DNA of 36,881 bases from Planctomycetota bacterium. Lineage in GTDB: Bacteria > Planctomycetota > J058. The position numbers were made by a program, and so were the translations under genes. This document shows, one piece after another, positions 24,976 to 36,881 of this stretch (position 1 is its first letter; every line of letters starts with the position of its first letter). The notes beneath the pieces were generated by a model. It had not been told where the DNA came from. It searched no databases and was given only the letters and a program-made list of their open reading frames with translations. The stretch lies in contig JAHBXY010000092.1 in the NCBI GenBank assembly GCA_019636275.1, positions 1 through 36,881 of the forward strand. The letters run 5' to 3'.

Positions 24976-25238
24976 GGCGCCGGGTCGGGCGCGCGGTTCT
25001 TGTCGAGCACCGCCAGCGCGATCAGCGCGAAGGCCACGAGCCGCAGCAGGTGCACGAAGGTGCGCGTCTCCTCGATCGGCTCGAGGAAGCCGAGCATGAA
25101 GCGCTCGGCGGCCATCATCCAGAACGCCAGGGCGAAGATGGCGAAGAACCGGTCGCCCGCGCGCCGCCAGAAGCGGAGGAAGAACAGGCCGGCCACGAAG
25201 CTGGCCATCATGATCGCGCCGTTGAGGAAGGGTCTCAC
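24963..25238 (-). CDS. DUF5985-like small membrane protein (second of pair)
   Basis: 91 residues from a GTG that overlaps the stop of the preceding gene (GTGA). Three hydrophobic helices are visible: FLNGAIMMASFVAGLFFLRFW, RFFAIFALAFWMMAAERFML, and FVHLLRLVAFALIALAVLDK. The pattern matches DUF5985, often found as a pair of small membrane genes beside signalling genes. It is the last gene of the kinase operon. A role as membrane sensor or anchor for the cytosolic kinases is inferred. Confidence 0.78.
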   Translation of the reverse strand: MRPFLNGAIMMASFVAGLFFLRFWRRAGDRFFAIFALAFWMMAAERFMLGFLEPIEETRTFVHLLRLVAFALIALAVLDKNRAPDPAPQTP

Positions 25239-25492
25239 TCCGCCTCCCAGATCAGGCCGTAGAGGAGCAGCGTCAGGCCGACGAGCGCGGGGACGAGGCG
25301 CACGATCGACAGGTTGGTCGCCGGCACGAGGACCATGTCGACGAACAGGATTGCGTTGTTGAGCGTCAGCCCGAGGAAGCACAGGCACGTCCACAGGAGC
25401 AGTCGGTGCCCGGTCCGCGCGTAGCCGCGCAGGAGCATCACCGCGCACAGCGCGCTGAGGATGCTCCCCAGGAGGTACACGGCCTCAGCCAT
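25235..25492 (-). CDS. DUF5985-like small membrane protein (first of pair)
   Basis: 85 residues from the ATG at 25492. Three hydrophobic helices are seen: AVYLLGSILSALCAVMLLRG, LLLWTCLCFLGLTLNNAILFVD and LVPALVGLTLLLYGLIWE. The RGYARTGHRLLLWTCLCF segment fits DUF5985. It overlaps the winged-helix gene upstream by 8 nt and its partner downstream by 4 nt, so all are probably made from one mRNA in fixed ratio. Confidence 0.78.
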   Translation of the reverse strand: MAEAVYLLGSILSALCAVMLLRGYARTGHRLLLWTCLCFLGLTLNNAILFVDMVLVPATNLSIVRLVPALVGLTLLLYGLIWEAE

Positions 25493-25868
25493 CGTGGCTC
25501 CTCCGGATCCTGAACGCGTCCGCGAGGCTGCGGATCCGCTCCAGCGGCTTGCTGACGATGAACGTGATCACGCTCACCCGACGGGTCTCGTACGCTTCGC
25601 TCAGGGCCTCGACCGCCGGGTCGGCGCCGTCGACGTGGTAGGTGCGCCCGCCGGGCTGCTCGCGGCCGACGACCTGGCGCCGCCACACGAGCTCGTCGAG
25701 GCGCTCGCGCGTCGAGTCGACGTTCGTGCGCAGCTCCTCGCTCACCTGGAGGGCGGTCCAGCGGCGGGGGCGCGTGCGGTGGAGGAGCAGCAGCGCCTCG
25801 AGCTGCTCCACGGAGTCGACGTGCGCGGTCAGGAAGGCCGCGACCTCGTCGGGCAGCTCCCGGGACAC
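25485..25868 (-). CDS. Winged-helix-like protein linked to the kinase operon
   Basis: 127 residues from the GTG at 25868, with GGGGAGGGG upstream. The N-terminal ~95 residues look like a MarR/winged-helix fold: DSVEQLEALLLLHRTRP, a recognition-like helix TALQVSEELRTNVDSTRERL and a basic wing GREQPGGRTYHVD. The C-terminal ~35 residues form a helix that runs into a moderately hydrophobic stretch (VSVITFIVSKPLERIRSLAD), which could pack against the small membrane proteins encoded next. It begins 13 nt after the REC-PAS-kinase stop. DNA binding is inferred. Confidence 0.72.
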   Translation of the reverse strand: MSRELPDEVAAFLTAHVDSVEQLEALLLLHRTRPRRWTALQVSEELRTNVDSTRERLDELVWRRQVVGREQPGGRTYHVDGADPAVEALSEAYETRRVSVITFIVSKPLERIRSLADAFRIRRSHDG

Positions 25869-25881
25869 GACCCCTCCCCGC

Positions 25882-27473
25882 TCAGGTCCCGCGACCGGTC
25901 AGCAGCGCGGCCGCCGTCGGCAGGGCCACGGTGAAGGTCGCCCCGGCGCCCGGACTGCTGTCCACGTGCACGTCGCCCCCGTGGGCGCGCACGATCTCGC
26001 GCGTGATCCACAGCCCCAGCCCCAGCCCGCCGTACTGCTTGACGGGGACGGCCCGCTCGAAGCGCTCGAAGATCCGCCGCTGGTCGTCGGCCGAGATCCC
26101 CAGCCCCTCGTCGCGGACGGTCAGCGCCGCCTGGCCGTCGCGCTCGGCGACGGTCACGGTCACCGGGCGGCCCGCGCCGTACTTCACGGCGTTCGAGAGC
26201 AGGTTCGCCAGCACCTGCTCGAGCCGCAGCGGGTCCCAGCGGCCGATCACGGGCGCCGGCGCGTCGACGACGAGGCGGGCGCCGGCGCGCGCCGCCTCCT
26301 CCTCCATGCGCCCGGCCACGTCGCGGGCGAGCGCCGCGAGGTCGACCTCCTCCGGCTCGAGGTGCAGGCGCTGGTCCGCCAGGCGGTTCACGTCCAGGAG
26401 CTGCTCGACGAGGCGCGCCAGCCGCTGCACGAGCTGCTCGAGGCGCGCGGCGCGGGCGGCCACGTCGGCGCCGTCGGCCTGCGCCGCGATCCGCCGGCCG
26501 AGCACCTGGACCTGGAGCTGGAGCGCCGCCAGCGGGGTGCGCAGCTCGTGGCCGGCGACCGAGACGAACTCGTCGCGCACCTCGACCGCCCGGCGCGCCT
26601 GCTCGTAGAGCCCCTCGGCGCGCGCGCGGGCCGCCGCCAGCTCGGCGTGGGTGCGCTTCTGGTCGTCGATGTCCGTGGCCGTGCCCAGCCAGGCCACGAC
26701 GCCGGGCTGCTCGGTCGCCTCGGGGACCGCGCGCCACAGGTGCCAGCGCCAGCCGCCGCCGGCGCGGCGCAGGCGCGCCTCGGCCGCGAACGGGCGGCGC
26801 TCGACGAGGGCGCCCTCCCAGGCGCGCGCGAAGCGGTCGCGGTCGTCGGGGTGCAGGAGCTCGAGCCAGCCCTGCGTCAGGTCGACCTCGTGGCCGATCG
26901 ACTCCCGCAGGCGCTGGTTGGCGTAGGAGAGCCGCCCGCCCGGCTCGGCCGTCCACACGATCGTCGGGATCGCCTCGGCGAGGTTCCTGTAGCGGCGCTC
27001 GCTCGTCGTGCGCAGGTCCTCGCGCGCCCGGCGCTCGCCCTCGGCCCGGCGGCGCTCCTCCTCGCCGCGGCGGTAGAGCGCGGTCAGGCTGCGGGCCTTC
27101 GCCCGCAGCACGTCGGGCTCGACGGGCTTCTGCAGGTAGTCCACGGCGCCGACCGAGTAGGCCCGCCGCGCCTGCTGCTCCCCGGCGTCGGGCGCCGCGC
27201 CGGTGAGGAACACGATCGGCACGCGGCGCGAGCGCTCGCGGCCCTTGAGCAGCTCCGCCACCTCGAGCCCGCTCATGCCGGGCATGACCACGTCGAGGAC
27301 GACGAGCGCGGGCGCCTCCTTGAGGACGGCCTTGAGGGCGTCCTCGCCGCTCGAGGCCGCGACCACGCGGAAGCCGACCGCCTCCAGGGCGGCGCCGATC
27401 GCCAGCAGGCTGCCGGGGTCGTCGTCGACGACCAGGACCGTGTCGCGCTCGTCGCCGTCGCTGCGCATGGCGG

Positions 27474-27477
<4 letters not shown>
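25882..27477 (-). CDS. REC-PAS-histidine kinase
   Basis: 531 residues from the GTG at 27477, which overlaps the preceding gene's stop (GTGA); an ATG at 27468 would give 528. The receiver domain is at ~10-130, with acidic DDD (18-20), phospho-acceptor Asp62 (LDVVMPGMSG) and Lys117 (LQKPVE). A PAS domain (~160-275) ends with the PAC-like GTATDIDDQKRTHAEL. Phosphorylation site His310 lies in AGHELRTPL, and the ATPase domain (~410-525) has NLLSNAVKY, DEGLGIS and GLGLGLWITREIVRAHGG. There is no membrane segment, so it is cytosolic. A receiver placed before a kinase suggests it is controlled by phosphotransfer, probably from the hybrid kinase encoded directly upstream. Confidence 0.9.
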
Positions 27478-32360
<4,883 letters not shown>

Positions 32361-32407
32361 GGGCGGGGACTCCCCCTCGAGGCCCGCGCGGCCTCACCCC
32401 CCCTCGC

Positions 32408-32459
32408 CCTCCACGCGTGGAGGACAGCCCAAGAATCCGCCGCCTCGCCGCGCCGTCAA
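32408..32459 (-). promoter_or_regulatory. Candidate promoter and 16-bp palindrome before the hybrid kinase operon
   Basis: On the minus strand TTGACG (32459-32454) is followed, after 16 nt, by GATTCT (32437-32432), a weak -10. A perfect palindrome, CCTCCACGCGTGGAGG (32408-32423), would then cover the first transcribed bases about 48 nt before the ATG. An operator for a dimeric regulator is inferred; the encoded winged-helix-like protein is one candidate. Confidence 0.35.
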
Positions 32460-32641
32460 GAGACGTGTTCGCGCTTCGTTCGGCTCCAGGTCGTGGGACG
32501 CCCCTCGGTCGGGCGCGGGTGACCCGCGGCCGGAGGGCGGTGGGTCACCGGCGCCCCGCCGGGCCGGTGACGACGCGGCCTGTGAAGGGGCGCGGCACGT
32601 GCTCCGCGCGTGCGGTGGGGGCGCGCGGACGGGAGGCGGAC

Positions 32642-33172
32642 GTGACGGACCTGCGCACCGGGGGAATCGCCACGCTGCTCCTGCTCGCCGCGGGCTGCAC
32701 GCCCACCTTCCGGCCGCTCGAGGCGAGCTGGGCCACGCGGTCGGAGCTCGCCACGGCGGACTACAGCCTGACCGAGCAGGACCGCAACTTCGGCGCGGCG
32801 CAGGTGTGGCTCGCCGAGCCCGACCCCGACTCGCGCCGCGTGCGGCTGGGGATCCGCCTGCGCAACGAGGGGAGCTCGCCCTTGCGCCTCGACCTCGAGG
32901 ACACCGAGCTCGAGCTGCGCACCGAGGACGGGCGCCTGCTCGTCGTCGCGGAGATCGAGGCGTTCCTCGGCGATCAGGTGTTCGCGCCGCAGCGCACCAG
33001 CCGCAGCGAGCTCGTCTTCGTGCTGCCGGAGGACCTGACGCTCGGCGACCTCGTCGGGTTCGAGCTCGTGTGGGCCGTGGCGTCCGAGGACGGCGCGCGC
33101 CTGACCCGCTCGACGCCCTTCGCCCGCGAGACCTGGCGCGAGGCGCGCGCGCGGTCCTACTACGGGCGCTGA
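32642..33172 (+). CDS. Small lipoprotein of unknown function
   Basis: 176 residues from the GTG at 32642, with GGGAGG just upstream. The N-terminal signal ends at a lipobox (LLLAAGC). The mature part is beta-rich: QVWLAEPDPDSRRVRLGIRLRNEGSSPLRLDLEDTELEL looks like one immunoglobulin-type sandwich, as in DUF4352-like or late-embryogenesis-type domains that bind at surfaces. FVLPEDLTLGDLVGFELVW closes it. No catalytic motif is seen. It is transcribed away from the hybrid kinase operon across a 281-nt gap, and ends 3 nt from the convergent FecR-like gene. Confidence 0.78.
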   Translation: MTDLRTGGIATLLLLAAGCTPTFRPLEASWATRSELATADYSLTEQDRNFGAAQVWLAEPDPDSRRVRLGIRLRNEGSSPLRLDLEDTELELRTEDGRLLVVAEIEAFLGDQVFAPQRTSRSELVFVLPEDLTLGDLVGFELVWAVASEDGARLTRSTPFARETWREARARSYYGR

Positions 33173-33175
33173 CCG

Positions 33176-35353
33176 CTAGTCGTAGATCTTGCGGAAGACC
33201 ACGACCTCGTCGAGGACGACCTTGAACGACTCGCCCGGGTCGCCGGCGTAGACCTCGAGGTCGAGCAGGAGGTCGCCCTCGCGCAGCGGGTGCTTGCCCG
33301 GGTCGAAGTAGGTCGTGAGCTCCATGACCGGGATCGTGTAGGTCTTCCAGCGGCCGGCCGGCGCGTCGGGGAGGTTGCGCTTGAACTCCTTGTTCTGGGT
33401 CCCGTTCAGGGACTCGAACAGGAGCTGCGTCTGCTTCTCCGACCAGACCGAGAACTGCACGTAGAGGTCGGGCGCGGCGCGGAAGGCGCGCAGGCGATGC
33501 GCGGGCGCGCGGGCCACGAGCCCCCAGTAGCGGTTGTCGCCCGCCGACGAGAAGAGGAGCGCGCCGGGCGACGCGAGCCAGGTCGTGTCGCTCGTCAGCT
33601 CGCCCTGGAAGCCGTTCATGCTCCGCGCGTCGTCGAGGTGCGCCACGTAGAGGACGTCGCGGCGCGGCGACCAGGCGCGCGCCCAGGCCAGCCGCCCCGA
33701 CTCGGCGCGGACGAGGTCGCCGGGCCCCTGGCCCGTGGCGACCGACACCGCGGCACCCGCCGGGACGGTGGCGCTGCCGTGCTGCGTGTGGGCCTCGACC
33801 ATGCCCTCGGCCACGGTCAGCCGCGAGCCCGCCGCGTCGGTCTCGACGGCGAACACCGTGCCCAGGACCGAGAAGGTCCCCTGCGCCGTGGCCACGGCGA
33901 AGCGCTTGTCGGCCGGCAGCGTGCTCACCTCGGCGACGAGGCGCCCGCGCTCGAGCCCGATCACCGGCCCGCCGGCGGCGCCGCGCACGACGACCTCCGT
34001 GCCCTGGTCCAGGCACAGCTCGTAGGTGCCCTCGTCCAGCGACAGGAAGGCCCCGCCGCCGCTGCCGGCTCGCGTGCGCAGGCGGTCGCCGGGACGCAGC
34101 GTGACGACGCCCTGCCCGCGCACGAGCCCCTCGCCGGCCGTCTGGCCGCGCACGAGGCTCACGTTGCCCTTGAGGCGGGTGAGCGCGAGCTGCACCTGGC
34201 CGCCGTCGTCGACGATCGGGGCCGGCTCGCGCGCCGGGCCCGACGGCGCCGGCGCGACCGGCGGCGCGTCCTCGGGCGAGGCGCCCACGCTGGCAGCGGG
34301 CGCGTGACCGTCCTGCCGGTGGTCGGCGCCGGGCGCGCGGCGCCGCCGCCTCGCGCTCGGCCTGGTCTCCGCCGGCGGCAGCGCGTCGCGCAGGGCCGTC
34401 GGCAGCGGGGTAGCTCTCGGGTCGATGGGCTCAGGGAGAGGCGCCGGCTCGGCGACCGGCTCGTCGTCGGCGCGGCGCGCCTCGTCGGCCGGGCGCGCCT
34501 GGCCACGCGCGCGCGCGTCCGACACGAGCGGGCCGCGGGTCTCCGGGCGGCGCGGCTGGAGCTCCGGCCCGCGCGCCAGGTCGCCGCGCGGCTGCGACGG
34601 CGTGAGCACCAGCGCCAGCGCCACGAGGATCATCGCGGCCGCGGCCATGGTGGCCCACGCCCACGGCGGCCCGAAGGCCGACGGGCTGCGCGCGCCGGCC
34701 GCGACGAGCTTCACGCTCGCGCGCCGCCGCGTCGAGCCCGACGCCCGGCCGGAGCCCGAGACGCGCGCCGTGCCCGAGACGCGGGCCGTGCCCGAGGTCC
34801 GGGCGGCGACGCCCGACGTGCGCGCGCTCAGGCGGCGCGACGTGCGCCGGCTGCTCGCGGCCGGGGCCGGCGACCAGGCCTGCTGCTCCTCGATCGTCGA
34901 CCCGGTGGTCGACCCGAAGGCGTGGCGGCCCGCGCCGAGGCGCTTCAGGCGCGACTTGAGCGAGGGCGCCACGCGCTCCGTCGCCCCGCGCTCGTGCAGG
35001 AGCAGCGCGTCCGACAGGCCGGTCAGCTCGCCCTGGCAGGCGGCGCAGCGCGCGACGTGCTGCTGCACGTGCAGGAGCGGGTCGCCGCGGCCCGACAGGG
35101 CCACGACGAGGTCGCCCGGGGTGATGCAGCGCGAGGGGCCCAGCCACGTGCGCCCGTCGCCGAGCGCGCGCACGAGGTCCTCCTCGGCGTCCGCCAGGCC
35201 GCGGCACGCGTCGCAGGCGACGAGGTGCCCGGCGACCCGCGCTTCCTGCTCCGACGGCAGGAGGCGCTCGCCATGGCGGCCATCGTCACCCGCCTCGAAG
35301 TCGAGGCGCGCGGCGACGTGGCGGCTGATCGTCTCGGGGTCTGGACAGCCCAC
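33176..35353 (-). CDS. Double zinc-finger membrane protein with FecR domain
   Basis: 725 residues if the GTG at 35353 is used; it has GGGAGAG upstream. A longer in-frame start at 35497 adds 48 residues without any family feature. Two zinc-finger motifs, H43-x3-C47-x2-C50 and H99-x3-C103-x2-C106, are of the anti-sigma type. An Arg/Ser/Thr-rich low-complexity stretch (~165-215) precedes one membrane helix (~230-251). Outside, after a Pro/Ala linker, the FecR domain (~350-530) shows LRPGDRLRTRAGSGGGAFLSL, FAVATAQGTFSVLGTVF and GMVEAHTQHGSATVPAG. The last ~180 residues are beta-rich, like a carbohydrate-binding or LamG-type sandwich. By analogy FecR proteins sense at the surface and control an ECF sigma factor. 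No sigma gene is adjacent, so the partner is uncertain. Confidence 0.83.
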   Translation of the reverse strand: MGCPDPETISRHVAARLDFEAGDDGRHGERLLPSEQEARVAGHLVACDACRGLADAEEDLVRALGDGRTWLGPSRCITPGDLVVALSGRGDPLLHVQQHVARCAACQGELTGLSDALLLHERGATERVAPSLKSRLKRLGAGRHAFGSTTGSTIEEQQAWSPAPAASSRRTSRRLSARTSGVAARTSGTARVSGTARVSGSGRASGSTRRRASVKLVAAGARSPSAFGPPWAWATMAAAAMILVALALVLTPSQPRGDLARGPELQPRRPETRGPLVSDARARGQARPADEARRADDEPVAEPAPLPEPIDPRATPLPTALRDALPPAETRPSARRRRRAPGADHRQDGHAPAASVGASPEDAPPVAPAPSGPAREPAPIVDDGGQVQLALTRLKGNVSLVRGQTAGEGLVRGQGVVTLRPGDRLRTRAGSGGGAFLSLDEGTYELCLDQGTEVVVRGAAGGPVIGLERGRLVAEVSTLPADKRFAVATAQGTFSVLGTVFAVETDAAGSRLTVAEGMVEAHTQHGSATVPAGAAVSVATGQGPGDLVRAESGRLAWARAWSPRRDVLYVAHLDDARSMNGFQGELTSDTTWLASPGALLFSSAGDNRYWGLVARAPAHRLRAFRAAPDLYVQFSVWSEKQTQLLFESLNGTQNKEFKRNLPDAPAGRWKTYTIPVMELTTYFDPGKHPLREGDLLLDLEVYAGDPGESFKVVLDEVVVFRKIYD

Positions 35354-35372
35354 GGACTCGCTCTCCCTGCCC

Positions 35373-35378
35373 TCTATA
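35373..35378 (-). promoter_or_regulatory. Possible -10 box (TATAGA) for the FecR-like gene
   Basis: TATAGA on the minus strand lies 19 nt before the GTG at 35353 in otherwise GC-rich DNA. No clear -35 is seen 16-18 nt upstream. Confidence 0.25.
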
Positions 35379-35463
35379 GCCGGGACCGCCGATGTTTCGT
35401 GCAGGCCGATTTCGCGGCCATCCGGCCTCGCAACCCTCGACGCCGCAAGCGCCGGACAGGGCT

Positions 35464-35517
35464 GTGACGCGGTGTGACGCGACCGGCTCGTTGACACCCG
35501 TCGTTCCAGGCGGGTGT
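35464..35517. promoter_or_regulatory. Direct repeat and hairpin between TPR and FecR-like genes
   Basis: GTGACGCG occurs at 35464 and 35474, one helical turn apart. Then ACACCCG (35494-35500) pairs perfectly with CGGGTGT (35511-35517) around a 10-nt loop. The hairpin lacks a T-run, so it is at best a weak terminator for the minus-strand TPR gene; the direct repeat could be a regulator site. Confidence 0.3.
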
Positions 35518-35553
35518 GCGGAAGTGGAACGGACCGTGCCTTTCAGGATCCTT

Positions 35554-36881
35554 TCACCGGCGGCGGAGCTGGTCGAGGTGCTGCCGGGCGGGCTCGCGGT
35601 TGCCGTCTTCGGGGGCCATCAGGGCGACGGCCTGCTCGAAGTCGTCGATCGCCCCCGGCAGGTCGCCCAGCGCCTCCCGGGACACGCCGCGCAGGAGCAG
35701 CGCCTGCGAGGTGCGCTCGACCGCGAGGGCCTGCCCGTAGTCCTCGACGGCCCGCCGGTGGTCGCCCAGGCCCGCGCGCGCGCGGCCGCGGTTGAACAGC
35801 GCGCGCCCGTTGCGCGGGTCGATGGCCAGGGCGCGGTCGCAGTCCTCGATGGCCGCCTCGTGCTGGCCGAGGAAGACGCGCGAGAACGCCCGCGCGATCC
35901 AGGGGTCGGCACGCGACGCGTCGGCCTCGAGCGATCGCGTGCAGTCGTCGACGGCCTCGGCGTGCCGCCCGAGCGCCGCCAGCGACTCCGCCCGGTTGGC
36001 GAGCGCGAGCGCGTGCCCGGGGCGCAGCGACAGCGCGCGCGTGCAGTCGGCCAGGGCCGCGCGGTGGTCGCCGAGGAGCCGGTAGGCGCCCCCGCGGTCG
36101 GAGAGGACGTCGGCGTCGGGGCCGGCGCGCAGCGCGGCGTCGTAGTCCTCGAGCGCGTGCCGCACGTCGCCCTGCGCCTGCCGGGCCCGCGCGCGGAACG
36201 TGTGCGCCTGCGGCCGCCCCGGCTGCAGGTCGAGGACTCGGGTGTAGCTCGCGATCGCCGCGTCGAGCTGCCCGCCGAGGTGCAGGACCACGCCGAGGTT
36301 GAGGTGCGCCTCGACGGAGCTCGGGTCGAGCGCCAGCGCCGCCTCGAGGTCGGCCCGCGCCCGGGCGAGGTCGCCGGCGTCGGCCCTCGCCTTGGCCCGG
36401 ATGAGCAGGGCGCGGTGCTGGCGGGGGAGGACGGCCAGGGCGCGGTCGGCGTCGTCCGCGGCGCCGGCGAGGTCGCCGAGCGTGACGCGCGCGGCGGCGC
36501 GCTCGACGAGCGCCGCCAGGCCGAGGCTCACGATCGGCGCCGCGCCGGCCGGCGCGGCCGTGACCCGCGGCGCGTCGGCCTCGACGACGAGGCCGAAGGC
36601 CTGCGCCGCCCCCGCCAGGTCGCCCATGGCCTCGAGCGCGCGCCCCAGGTGGTAGCGGGCCGGCACGCAGCCGGGGTCGCGCGCGAGCGCGCGTCGGCAC
36701 ACGTCGGCCGCGGCCCCGGGCTCGCCCAGGAGGAGCAGCGTGAGCGCCTGGCAGGTGTAGGCGGGCAGGAAGTCGGGGTCGGCGGCGATCGCCGCGGCGT
36801 AGTCGTCGAGCGCCTCGCGCAGCGCGCCGAGCGCGCGGCGCGCGTCGCCGCGACACCCGTGGGCCCGGGCGCAGCGCGGGT
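35554..36881 (-). CDS. TPR-repeat protein (N-terminus beyond window)
   Basis: The frame is open from the window end to the stop at 35554, giving 441 visible residues; the true start is outside (a GTG at 36702 lies inside a repeat and is not credible). About eleven or twelve 34-residue tetratricopeptide repeats are seen, each with the pattern W/L-G-Y-A-P: for example AHLNLGVVLHLGGQLDAAIASY, ALANRAESLAALGRHAEAVDDC, and ALFNRGRARAGLGDHRRAVEDY. TPRs are protein-binding scaffolds. No other domain, signal or membrane helix is visible in this part. In such genomes similar TPR blocks often form the tail of a Ser/Thr kinase, which the missing N-terminus could be. It is followed on the same strand by the FecR-like gene. 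Confidence 0.85.
   Translation of the reverse strand, partial: PRCARAHGCRGDARRALGALREALDDYAAAIAADPDFLPAYTCQALTLLLLGEPGAAADVCRRALARDPGCVPARYHLGRALEAMGDLAGAAQAFGLVVEADAPRVTAAPAGAAPIVSLGLAALVERAAARVTLGDLAGAADDADRALAVLPRQHRALLIRAKARADAGDLARARADLEAALALDPSSVEAHLNLGVVLHLGGQLDAAIASYTRVLDLQPGRPQAHTFRARARQAQGDVRHALEDYDAALRAGPDADVLSDRGGAYRLLGDHRAALADCTRALSLRPGHALALANRAESLAALGRHAEAVDDCTRSLEADASRADPWIARAFSRVFLGQHEAAIEDCDRALAIDPRNGRALFNRGRARAGLGDHRRAVEDYGQALAVERTSQALLLRGVSREALGDLPGAIDDFEQAVALMAPEDGNREPARQHLDQLRRR

Overview
The window is very G+C-rich DNA (by eye well over 70%). It comes from a bacterium whose gene content fits Planctomycetota best, with Myxococcota as the alternative. The clues are an ECF sigma factor with an anti-sigma-like partner, a zinc-ribbon Ser/Thr kinase with a TPR-like tail, zinc-finger/FecR and TPR proteins, a YfbK-type VWA lipoprotein, a RING-like zinc protein and very large hybrid histidine kinases. 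No rRNA, tRNA, CRISPR array, phage gene or classical insertion sequence was seen. The taxon is inferred from gene families only.

Layout. 1-3974 (minus): a window-truncated protein with TPR-like C-terminal part, an exported HEAT/Cys-rich protein, and a lipoprotein packed with CxxC zinc-ribbon motifs, which has a good sigma-70-type promoter. 4265-5616 (plus): an ECF sigma factor translationally coupled to a zinc-finger membrane protein whose C-terminus resembles the type II secretion pseudopilin GspG. 5961-9730 (plus): a Ser/Thr kinase whose middle is riddled with frameshifts. It is bracketed by two copies of a ~125-bp intergenic hairpin element. 9966-10751 (minus): an exported unknown protein. 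10918-16311 (plus): a tight three-gene operon of a UbiA-like prenyltransferase, a swivelling-His dikinase without a TIM barrel, and an OleC-like adenylate-forming enzyme. An LRR gene remnant follows.

16737-20850 is the strangest part. A DUF222/HNH endonuclease gene with a RuvA domain III-like tail lies between two arrays of one repeat family in opposite orientations: about 4 units on the left and about 33 units with a 68-bp mode on the right. 20948-23823 (minus) holds a small hypothetical protein, a frameshifted RING-like gene and the VWA lipoprotein. A GNAT-like acetyltransferase (plus) follows. 24963-32360 (minus) is a five-gene signalling operon with overlapping or nearly touching genes: a ten-HAMP cytosolic hybrid histidine kinase, a REC-PAS-histidine kinase, a winged-helix-like protein and two DUF5985-like membrane proteins. 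32642-36881 holds a small lipoprotein (plus), a double-zinc-finger/FecR membrane protein (minus) and a TPR protein running off the end (minus).

Two trends cross the window. Many neighbouring genes overlap as GTGA, suggesting translational coupling. Several first-in-unit genes lack a Shine-Dalgarno sequence and instead carry a TAnnnT hexamer 6-9 nt before the start codon, consistent with leaderless transcription.
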